From: Paracoccaceae bacterium
Lineage (GTDB): Bacteria; Pseudomonadota; Alphaproteobacteria; Rhodobacterales; Rhodobacteraceae
Direction of reading: 5' to 3'
NCBI GenBank assembly: GCA_015485375.1
Contig: WFTU01000426.1
Span: 1-5,301 of the forward strand
DNA length: 5,301 bases
Part shown: positions 1 through 4,587 of the stretch, one piece after another
Position numbering within the stretch: the first letter of the stretch is position 1
Layout of the letters: every line of letters begins with the position of its first letter
Program-made: the position numbers and the translations under genes
The notes under the pieces: model-generated
Told to the model about the DNA's origin: nothing
Database searches by the model: none
Seen by the model: the letters and a program-made list of their open reading frames with translations, nothing else

Positions 1-2
1 AC

Positions 3-464
3 TATATTGCCAACATGATCTTTGCCCCGCTGATGGGCAAGGCCATCGGGCGGGTCGGGGAGCGGTGGGCGCTGATGTTCGAATACACGGGGCTGGCGCT
101 GGTGTTTGCGGCCTACGGCGGCATCTATTTCTTTGGCTGGGGCGTGATCGTGGGCGCGGTGCTCTATATCATCGACCATCTGTTGTTCGCACTGGCCTTT
201 GCGCTGAAAACCTATTTCCAGAAAATCGCCGACCCGAAGGATATTGCGCCGACGGCGGCGGTGGCCTTTACCATAAACCATATTGCGGCAGTGTTTCTGC
301 CCGCCACGCTGGGCTACTTGTGGGTGACCTCGCCGAGCATGGTGTTTGTGCTGGCGGCGGGCATGGCGCTGACTTCGTTGCTGCTGGCGCTGCTGATCCC
401 GCGCCATCCCGAGCCGGGGCGCGAGACGGTTTTCGCGCAATGGCGCGCGGCGCGGGTGGTTTAA
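3..464 (+). CDS. MFS family transporter, C-terminal part (5' end outside window)
   Basis: The reading frame is open from the window edge, so this is the last 153 residues of a longer protein. It is hydrophobic, with about four predicted membrane helices (fragment residues roughly 23-41, 44-69, 82-108 and 112-133). The segment GKAIGRVGER (12-21) resembles the basic, glycine-rich loop between helices in the major facilitator superfamily. The loop KTYFQKIADPKDIAPT (69-84) followed by a helix and a short charged tail (PRHPEPGR) fits the last helices of a 12-helix MFS carrier in the inner membrane. The substrate cannot be read from this part. Its stop codon overlaps that of the convergent soxR gene by the shared sequence TTAA, and there is no terminator between them. 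Because its promoter is off-window, I cannot tell whether it belongs to the SoxR regulon, although SoxR-controlled MFS drug exporters are known. Family call is good; function is unknown. Confidence 0.8.
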   Translation, partial: YIANMIFAPLMGKAIGRVGERWALMFEYTGLALVFAAYGGIYFFGWGVIVGAVLYIIDHLLFALAFALKTYFQKIADPKDIAPTAAVAFTINHIAAVFLPATLGYLWVTSPSMVFVLAAGMALTSLLLALLIPRHPEPGRETVFAQWRAARVV

Positions 465-925
465 CGGTCCGTTTCCGGTCGGTCCCCGAGCAGGTAGCGC
501 GGTCCGGTGCCTTTTCGCGCGGCGCGGTCGGACGGGTTGTAAAGCGCACAGCTCGATAGCGACAGGCAGCCGCAGCCGATGCAGCCGTCAAGGTTGTCCC
601 GCAGCCGCTCCAGTGTGTCGATGCGGGCATCGAGGGCATCGCGGAAACGCCGGGAAATGCGGTTCCAGTCCGCTTTCGTCGGGGTGCGGTTGTCGGGGAG
701 GCGGTCGAGTTCCTCTTTTATCTGGCTGATCGAGAAACCGAACTGCTGGGCAATCAGCACGAAGGACAGGCGCCGGATATCCGAACGCATGAATCGCCGC
801 TGTCCGCCCGCGTTACGTTCCGGTTTTACCAGCCCTTGTTGTTCGTAATATCGGATGGCCGAGACCGCCAGTCCGGTGCGGCGTGCCAGATAGCCGATGG
901 AAAGACCGTATTTCGCCTTTTTCAT
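461..925 (-). CDS. soxR: Redox-sensitive transcriptional activator SoxR (MerR family, [2Fe-2S])
   Basis: A 154-residue MerR-family regulator, the same length as E. coli SoxR. An N-terminal winged helix-turn-helix (about 8-76; SIGYLARRTGLAVSAIRYYE, then GLV...RNAGGQRRF) is followed by a dimerisation helix (about 85-113). The C-terminal cluster motif CIGCGCLSLSSC places cysteines at 115, 118, 120 and 126, the CX2CXCX5C signature that ligates the [2Fe-2S] centre. The following LYNPSD is also typical. In the family, oxidation of the cluster by redox-cycling compounds or superoxide turns a bound dimer into an activator that untwists an over-long promoter spacer. The start ATG is preceded by GGAGGG seven bases upstream. 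The gene is divergent from a VOC gene, and the 82-bp gap holds a SoxR box, so SoxR probably regulates that gene and perhaps itself. No soxS is seen, as expected outside enteric bacteria. Identification is near certain. Confidence 0.96.
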   Translation of the reverse strand: MKKAKYGLSIGYLARRTGLAVSAIRYYEQQGLVKPERNAGGQRRFMRSDIRRLSFVLIAQQFGFSISQIKEELDRLPDNRTPTKADWNRISRRFRDALDARIDTLERLRDNLDGCIGCGCLSLSSCALYNPSDRAARKGTGPRYLLGDRPETDR

Positions 926-940
926 ATCCCCTCCGGAAAA

Positions 941-976
941 ATTCCTTGACCTAAAGTTAGGTTAAGGAATTACCAA
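941..976 (+). promoter_or_regulatory. SoxR box and SoxR-type promoter of the VOC gene
   Basis: A near-perfect 30-bp palindrome occupies 941-970, with 13 of 15 symmetric pairs complementary. Its core, CCTAAAGTTAGGTTAAGG (950-967), matches the remembered enteric soxS box CCTCAAGTTAACTTGAGG at 14 of 18 positions in the same register. It overlaps a -35 element TTGACC (946-951). A weak -10, TACCAA (971-976), follows after exactly 19 bp, the over-long spacer found in MerR/SoxR-activated promoters. Transcription would start near 983, giving a leader of about 25 bases that ends in the strong Shine-Dalgarno of the VOC gene. The palindrome lies between two divergent start codons, so SoxR may also affect its own transcription, but I could not place a convincing separate soxR promoter. 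Confidence 0.85.
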
Positions 977-1007
977 GAGAATCGCAAGCAACCCTAAGGA
1001 GGATATT

Positions 1008-1388
1008 ATGCAGGCAGCAATGCTCGAACACGTCAACGTAACGGTCAGCGATCCGGTGAAAACAGCGGAGATGCTGGAAACCCTGTTCGGCTGGAAAACC
1101 CGCTGGCACGGGAATACCCCGAGCGGGGGGACGAGCTATCATGTCGGAACCGAAGATACCTATGTCGCCGTTTACTCTCCACCAGAACAGACACTGGCGC
1201 CTGAAACGAACTATGGCCGGCGCGGCGGCCTGAACCATATCGCGGTGGTCGTCGATGATCTGGATACAACAGAGGATCGGGTGAAATCCATGGGATTTGT
1301 TCCCATGAATCATGGCGACTACGAGCCGGGGCGCCGGTTTTATTTCCGTGACCACGACGGGATTGAATTCGAGGTGGTTTCCTATTGA
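1008..1388 (+). CDS. VOC-superfamily (glyoxalase/bleomycin-resistance fold) protein, probable SoxR target
   Basis: A 126-residue protein made of two beta-alpha-beta-beta-beta modules (about 5-58 and 74-126), the vicinal oxygen chelate fold. Likely metal ligands are His8 (LEHVNV), His77 (LNHIAVVVDD) and Glu122 (DGIEFEVV). This 2-His-1-carboxylate set resembles FosA-type and extradiol dioxygenase-type members; the end of module one (YVAVYSPP) offers no obvious fourth ligand. Members detoxify methylglyoxal, modify or sequester antibiotics, or cleave aromatic rings, and the sequence does not decide between these. The start is fixed by AAGGAGG at 996-1002, five bases before ATG. It is a single-gene transcription unit with a SoxR-type promoter in front and a strong terminator behind. 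The context suggests that it handles a redox-cycling compound or an oxidation product. Domain call is firm; substrate unknown. Confidence 0.9.
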   Translation: MQAAMLEHVNVTVSDPVKTAEMLETLFGWKTRWHGNTPSGGTSYHVGTEDTYVAVYSPPEQTLAPETNYGRRGGLNHIAVVVDDLDTTEDRVKSMGFVPMNHGDYEPGRRFYFRDHDGIEFEVVSY

Positions 1389-1393
1389 TTGCG

Positions 1394-1435
1394 CCCGCTC
1401 GCGCCCCCTCAATTCGGCGCGAGCGGGGTTTTGTT
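1394..1435 (+). terminator. Rho-independent terminator after the VOC gene
   Basis: A perfect 12-bp GC-rich stem (CCCGCTCGCGCC, 1394-1405, with GGCGCGAGCGGG, 1416-1427) encloses a 10-base loop and is followed by GTTTTGTT. It begins six bases after the VOC stop codon, so the VOC gene is probably monocistronic and insulated from msrA. Confidence 0.9.
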
Positions 1436-1459
1436 CCGGTCGGGGCTGTGAAATAAAAC
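1431..1459 (+). promoter_or_regulatory. Candidate promoter for msrA-prmA
   Basis: TTGTTC (1431-1436) and TAAAAC (1454-1459) are separated by 17 bp, the usual sigma-70 spacing. This would give a start near 1466, just upstream of the msrA ribosome binding site. The -35 shares only TTG with the consensus and the -10 matches 4 of 6. The -35 falls in the T-tract of the preceding terminator. A promoter is needed somewhere here because the VOC terminator is strong, but these exact hexamers are a guess. Confidence 0.35.
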
Positions 1460-1484
1460 AGGGAAACCAGACCGGAGAGAGATC

Positions 1485-2129
1485 ATGTTCGGACGCCCGA
1501 AAAAATCCGATATCCCGACAGCGGCCGAGGCCTTGCCCGGCCGTCCCGATCCGATCCTGACGGAGGAGCGGCATTTCGTGAACGGGCGCGCGCTGAAGTC
1601 GCCGTTTCCGGCGGAGATGGAATGCGCGGTGTTCGGGATGGGCTGTTTCTGGGGTGTCGAGCGGATGTTCTGGGGGCTGGAGGGGGTCTGGGTGACCTCG
1701 GTCGGGTATAGTGGCGGTCACACGCCGAACCCGACCTACGAGGAGGTCTGTAGCGGGCGCACCGGCCATAACGAGGTGGTGCAGGTGGTGTTTGATCCTT
1801 CGGTGATTTCCTACGGGGCGCTTCTGAAAGTGTTCTGGGAAAACCACGACCCGACGCAGGGGATGCGGCAGGGGAATGATCGCGGGACGCAGTATCGCTC
1901 GGGGATTTATACGGCGAATGCACAACAGCAGGCGGCGGCGGAGGCCTCGCGCGCGGTGTTCCGGAAGGCGCTGGATGAAAAGGGTTACGGTGCGATTACC
2001 ACGGAGATTCTGCCGGCGGGGCCGTATTATTATGCCGAGGGCTATCACCAGCAGTATCTGGCGAAGAACCCGCAGGGCTATTGCGGCATCGGCGGCACGG
2101 GGGTGAGTTGCCCGATCGGCTTGACCTGA
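1485..2129 (+). CDS. msrA: Peptide-methionine (S)-S-oxide reductase MsrA
   Basis: A cytoplasmic repair enzyme that reduces methionine S-sulfoxide, free or in proteins, back to methionine. Its 214 residues match the E. coli-type long form (about 212). The active-site motif GCFWG is at 53-57 with nucleophile Cys54. Further conserved blocks are TGHNEVV (93-99, with Glu97), the HDPTQ loop (121-125), GNDRGTQYRS (130-139) and AEGYHQQYL (184-192). Resolving and recycling cysteines are present near the C-terminus (Cys200 in GYCG, Cys209 in SCP), so it should be regenerated by thioredoxin in the usual way. All catalytic residues are intact. ATG 1485 is preceded by GGAGAGA at 1474-1480. The gene follows the VOC terminator and lies 40 bp upstream of prmA with no terminator between, so the two are probably one transcript. 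No MsrB domain is fused. Confidence 0.97.
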   Translation: MFGRPKKSDIPTAAEALPGRPDPILTEERHFVNGRALKSPFPAEMECAVFGMGCFWGVERMFWGLEGVWVTSVGYSGGHTPNPTYEEVCSGRTGHNEVVQVVFDPSVISYGALLKVFWENHDPTQGMRQGNDRGTQYRSGIYTANAQQQAAAEASRAVFRKALDEKGYGAITTEILPAGPYYYAEGYHQQYLAKNPQGYCGIGGTGVSCPIGLT

Positions 2130-2136
2130 CGCGCCG

Positions 2137-2163
2137 CTTTGCCTATCGCCTGTGGCAAAGGAG
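2137..2163 (+). promoter_or_regulatory. Hairpin overlapping the prmA Shine-Dalgarno
   Basis: CTTTGCC (2137-2143) can pair perfectly with GGCAAAG (2154-2160) around a 10-base loop. The 3' arm contains the first four bases of AAAGGAG (2157-2163), the Shine-Dalgarno lying six bases before ATG 2170. Folding would partly hide that site. There is no T-tract, so it is not a terminator. The same AAAGGAG settles the prmA start at 2170 rather than the in-frame GTG at 2152, which sits in the hairpin loop. That the pairing is possible is seen; any regulatory effect is inference. Confidence 0.4.
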
Positions 2164-2169
2164 AACCCG

Positions 2170-3039
2170 ATGCCGACATATACAGCCCTTACCACCCTGC
2201 GCGACAAAACCAAGGCCGAGGCTTTGGGCGAGATGCTGGAACGCCTGACCCCTGCACCGACCGGAGTCGGGGTGTTCGAGGTGGAGGACGGTTCCGGCAC
2301 ATGGGAGGTCGGCGGCTATTTCATTGAAAAACCGGACGAGGCGGGGCTGGCGTTGCTGGCTGCCATGCACGACGCCCGCCCGTTTGCGGTCTCGGAACTC
2401 GAGGATCGCGACTGGGTGGCGCAGGTGCGACGCGAGCTGACTCCGGTCTATGCGGGCCGATTTGTGGTGTTCGGCGGGCATGACCGCGACGAAATCCCCG
2501 ACAACCTGATCAAGCTGGAGATCGAGGCAGCCATGGCCTTCGGCACGGGCCATCACGGCACGACGCAGGGGTGTCTGTTGTCGCTCGACAAACTGGTGAC
2601 GCAGGGGATGGTGGCGACCAATGTGGCCGATATCGGCGCGGGGACGGGGGTGCTGGCGATGGCTGCGGCCTCGGTCTGGCCCTGTGCGACGCTGGCCTCG
2701 GACATCGATCCGGTTGCCACGGCGACGGCGGCGGCGAATATTGCGGCGAACGGGCTGCGCGGGCGGATCAACACCTATACCTCGGTCGGGTTCCGGCATC
2801 CGGCGCTGCGCAAGGCCGCGCCCTTCGATCTGGTGTTTGCGAATATCCTCGCCGGTCCGCTGAAACGGCTGGCACCCGATATGGCGAAACACACGGCCAG
2901 CGGCTCGGTGATTATCCTGTCGGGGATTCTGAACCGGCAGGCGGCGGGTGTGGAGGCGGTCTACAAGGGCTGGGGTTTCCATCGTCGCGACAAGCGGGTG
3001 ATCGGCGAGTGGACCACGCTGACGCTGGAGCGCGCATAA
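2170..3039 (+). CDS. prmA: Ribosomal protein L11 methyltransferase PrmA
   Basis: A class I S-adenosylmethionine-dependent methyltransferase that, by family, trimethylates lysine and N-terminal amino groups of ribosomal protein L11 in the cytoplasm. It has 289 residues, close to the usual length near 290. The N-terminal part (about 1-100) is the L11-recognition region and is divergent. The catalytic domain begins with the PrmA signature FGTGHHGTT (124-132). It continues with the cofactor-binding loop DIGAGTG (154-160), the acidic end of the next strand SDID (177-180), and the NILAGPL motif (225-231), which serves as the substrate-side N-[IL]-x-x-PL loop. SGIL (251-254) follows. No key residue is missing. 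The start is chosen by AAAGGAG six bases upstream. It follows msrA by 40 bp, probably in the same operon, and ends directly in a terminator. Confidence 0.93.
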   Translation: MPTYTALTTLRDKTKAEALGEMLERLTPAPTGVGVFEVEDGSGTWEVGGYFIEKPDEAGLALLAAMHDARPFAVSELEDRDWVAQVRRELTPVYAGRFVVFGGHDRDEIPDNLIKLEIEAAMAFGTGHHGTTQGCLLSLDKLVTQGMVATNVADIGAGTGVLAMAAASVWPCATLASDIDPVATATAAANIAANGLRGRINTYTSVGFRHPALRKAAPFDLVFANILAGPLKRLAPDMAKHTASGSVIILSGILNRQAAGVEAVYKGWGFHRRDKRVIGEWTTLTLERA

Positions 3040-3068
3040 AAAACCGCCCCCGGAGGGGCGATTTTCTT
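3038..3068. terminator. Bidirectional terminator between prmA and the DUF1127 gene
   Basis: A six-base-pair stem CGCCCC (3045-3050) / GGGGCG (3055-3060) with the tight loop CGGA is flanked by six A residues on the left (3038-3043) and by TTTTCTTT on the right (3062-3069). Read on the plus strand it ends prmA; read on the minus strand it gives a stem followed by T6 and ends the convergent DUF1127 gene. The A-tract includes the last two bases of the prmA stop codon. Confidence 0.85.
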
Positions 3069-3085
3069 TCACTGTCCGTTCGGAC

Positions 3086-3313
3086 TTAGAAGTAGCGGCG
3101 GGCCACAAGTTCCAGGGCAGTGGTGTTGATCTGGCTGCGAACGATGCCGATATCCTCGAGCTGGCGATCCGAGAGAGCGTTCAGCTCGGCTTCGGTTTTG
3201 CGGGCGAGGTTCCAGGCTTTGACGTTGGCAACGATCGAGTCAAAAACGTTGACGATCTGAAGGGTTGCAACAGCGCCAAACGGCGCGGGGCGGGATGTTT
3301 CGTAAGTGGCCAT
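3086..3313 (-). CDS. DUF1127 (YjiS-like) small protein
   Basis: A 75-residue basic protein. The DUF1127 core is at about 27-64: an amphipathic helix (IVANVKAWNLARKTEAELNA), then LSDRQLEDIGIVRSQI, where the L-[ST]-D-x-x-L-x-D-I-G-[IL]-x-R pattern is diagnostic. The C-terminus is ARRYF. In related alphaproteobacteria, small DUF1127 proteins have been linked to RNA binding and RNA turnover (for example CcaF1 of Rhodobacter sphaeroides) and to phosphate and stress physiology; whether this copy acts that way is inference. The start is ATG 3313, with AAGGAG eight bases upstream (3322-3327 as CTCCTT on the plus strand). The longer in-frame start at 3394 is rejected because its extra N-terminus is not family-like and lacks a ribosome binding site. 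It is alone on the minus strand, convergent with prmA, and ends in the shared terminator. Confidence 0.9.
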   Translation of the reverse strand: MATYETSRPAPFGAVATLQIVNVFDSIVANVKAWNLARKTEAELNALSDRQLEDIGIVRSQINTTALELVARRYF

Positions 3314-3366
3314 CTGGCGGTCTCCTTGATCTTGTTGAGGCGGAATAATTTCCGCTGATGCGCGGC

Positions 3367-3394
3367 ATGTAGGCCCGTTCGGGCGATTCAACAA
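3367..3394 (-). promoter_or_regulatory. Candidate promoter of the DUF1127 gene
   Basis: On the minus strand, TTGTTG (3394-3389) and CTACAT (3372-3367) are separated by 16 bp. This would start transcription near 3360 and give a leader of about 47 bases. The spacer holds the inverted repeat GCCCG-TT-CGGGC (3373-3384). Upstream lies a 9-base direct repeat (3402-3410 and 3424-3432). The hexamers are only moderate matches, and I cannot say which sigma factor would use them. Confidence 0.3.
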
Positions 3395-3401
3395 TCGTTA
3401 T

Positions 3402-3432
3402 GATTGCATGTCCCCTATGCGGCGATTGCATG
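3402..3432. repeat. Direct repeat GATTGCATG x2 upstream of the DUF1127 gene
   Basis: GATTGCATG occurs at 3402-3410 and at 3424-3432, 22 bp start to start, so both copies face the same side of the helix. CAATC (3392-3396) and the first GATTG (3402-3406) also form a short inverted repeat. The pair lies just upstream of the candidate -35, where an activator might bind. It could equally be chance. Confidence 0.4.
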
Positions 3433-3448
3433 GGTCCGCGCGGGAGGG

Positions 3449-3943
3449 TCAGGAGGGGGCTTCGGGCGCGTCTGTCATGTCCTGATAAAGCCAGACCATA
3501 CGGTCGAGAAACCACATTTTGGTCAGGTAGACAAAAACCGTTCCCGCCAGGGCGAACGCAAGATCCAGCCGCCACAATCCGATGGCGAGAACCAGTCCCG
3601 AAAGGGTTTGCAGAAGGTTCAGAATACGGATGGCGGTTTTGTGGTGCGCGGGAATGGAGACACCTTTGGAGCGGGTCCAGATACGCTCGCCCAGCACCGC
3701 CTTTGCGGCCCAGTTGTCAAAGTTGTCCGGTTTTCTGAACAGGGTCGGGTTGATGATCAGCCAGAAGATAACAAGGCCGATCGGGATCAGGCTGTACCAG
3801 CCGAGCCAGACGCGCGACCAGATCGCCAGAACAAGCAGTGGCAGGCTGGCGAAGCGGGACCAGACCGACCACGGGTTCGTGTGTTTCAGCCAGCCCTCGT
3901 CGTCGAGGCCGAATACGCGGGCAATGGGGGCTTCCTTGACCAT
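3449..3943 (-). CDS. Four-helix membrane protein of unknown function, DUF6653-like
   Basis: A 164-residue protein with four predicted membrane helices in two hairpins (about 31-47, 49-64, 107-123 and 127-145) and a polar linker. Two conserved-looking blocks stand out: HTNPWSVWSR (21-30) just before the first helix, and NPTLFRKPDNFDNWAAKAVLGERIW (65-89, read as N-P-x-L-F, then D-N-W-A, then G-E-R-x-W). These recall the uncharacterised DUF6653 family; that assignment is from memory. No catalytic motif is recognisable. The start is taken at ATG 3943, with GGAG six bases upstream (3950-3953). A longer in-frame start at 3997 lacks a ribosome binding site and adds non-conserved sequence. It is divergent from ruvC across 137 bp and is followed by the DUF1127 gene on the same strand after 135 bp. 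No terminator is visible after its stop. It has no obvious link to recombination. Confidence 0.8.
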   Translation of the reverse strand: MVKEAPIARVFGLDDEGWLKHTNPWSVWSRFASLPLLVLAIWSRVWLGWYSLIPIGLVIFWLIINPTLFRKPDNFDNWAAKAVLGERIWTRSKGVSIPAHHKTAIRILNLLQTLSGLVLAIGLWRLDLAFALAGTVFVYLTKMWFLDRMVWLYQDMTDAPEAPS

Positions 3944-4080
3944 GGTGTTCTCCGGAATGGTAGATAATGACGGTAACAGATCGCGGCTTGCGGGCAAACG
4001 GTCATTTTTCTTTCGGCTTGGCAGATGTTCCCGTTTCGTGCTAACGCTGGTGCAACGATAATTTCCGGAGAGCGGGCAGT

Positions 4081-4587
4081 ATGCGAGTCATTGGAATTGA
4101 TCCGGGCCTCAGGCGGATGGGCTGGGGCATTGTGGATGTCGAGGGCTCGCGCATTTCGCATGTGGCGAACGGCACCTGCCAATCGGCGGGAACGGACCTC
4201 GCCTATCGTCTTTCCAGCCTGTTTGACCAGTTGCGCGCGGTGTTTGCCGAGTTTGCGCCGGAAACGGCGGCGGTGGAGAAAACCTTCGTCAACAAGGACG
4301 GGGTCGGCACGCTGAAGCTGGGGCAGGCGCGGGGAATTGCCATGCTGGTGCCGGCGCAGGCGGGGCTGGAGGTGGCGGAGTATGCGCCGAACTCGGTCAA
4401 GAAGGTGGTGGTCGGGGTTGGCCATGCGGACAAGGCGCAGGTGGAGCATATGGTGAAAATGCAGATGCCGGGGATCGTGATCAACGGGCCGGATGCGGCG
4501 GATGCCTTGGCGATTGCCATGTGCCACGCCCATCACGCGCGCTTTGCCGGACGGCTGGAAGCGGCTTTGGAGAGGGCGGGCGCATGA
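4081..4587 (+). CDS. ruvC: Holliday junction endodeoxyribonuclease RuvC
   Basis: The resolvase that nicks Holliday junctions symmetrically, working as a dimer with the RuvAB branch-migration motor. It has 168 residues (E. coli 173) with an RNase H-like fold. The four catalytic acids are all present: Asp7 (IGIDPGLRRMGWG), Glu66 (AAVEKTFV), and Asp138 and Asp141 (NGPDAADALAIA). The loop FVNKDGVGTLKLGQARG (69-85) carries the aromatic and glycine residues that contact the junction. The ATG has GGAGAG eight bases upstream (4067-4072). It is first in a ruvC-ruvA-ruvB operon and overlaps ruvA by ATGA. It is divergent from the DUF6653-like gene. A GATAAT at 4057-4062 is too close to the ribosome binding site to be its -10, so the promoter remains unplaced. 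Confidence 0.97.
   Translation: MRVIGIDPGLRRMGWGIVDVEGSRISHVANGTCQSAGTDLAYRLSSLFDQLRAVFAEFAPETAAVEKTFVNKDGVGTLKLGQARGIAMLVPAQAGLEVAEYAPNSVKKVVVGVGHADKAQVEHMVKMQMPGIVINGPDAADALAIAMCHAHHARFAGRLEAALERAGA

Noticed and set aside
2152..2169. GTG at 2152 as the prmA start
   Set aside because: The following ATG at 2170 has AAAGGAG at ideal spacing; the GTG start would place that Shine-Dalgarno inside the coding region.
957..2300. Long minus-strand open frame (447 codons) antisense to the VOC gene, msrA and the start of prmA
   Set aside because: Arg/Pro/His-rich composition with no recognisable domain, and it runs through three clear plus-strand genes, the SoxR-target gene's terminator and its ribosome binding site. 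It is a GC-rich antisense artefact.
3038..3085. Possible stress-induced small RNAs downstream of the DUF1127 gene, as in the CcaF1-CcsR locus of Rhodobacter sphaeroides
   Set aside because: Only about 20 bases separate the DUF1127 stop from the terminator hairpin, and no CCUCCUCCC-type repeats are present.
2143..3108. Long minus-strand open frame antisense to prmA
   Set aside because: Its composition is Arg/Gln/His-rich and it has no domain; it crosses the bidirectional terminator and overlaps the DUF1127 gene end.
3944..3997. Upstream ATG at 3997 for the DUF6653-like protein
   Set aside because: No Shine-Dalgarno precedes it, whereas ATG 3943 has GGAG at six bases and gives a family-like N-terminus.
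4034..4062. GATAAT at 4057-4062 as a ruvC -10 element
   Set aside because: Transcription would begin at or inside the ruvC Shine-Dalgarno, and there is no good -35 at 16-18 bp.
3886..4536. Minus-strand open frame antisense to ruvC
   Set aside because: It overlaps ruvC, which has all its catalytic residues, and the translation shows no family features.
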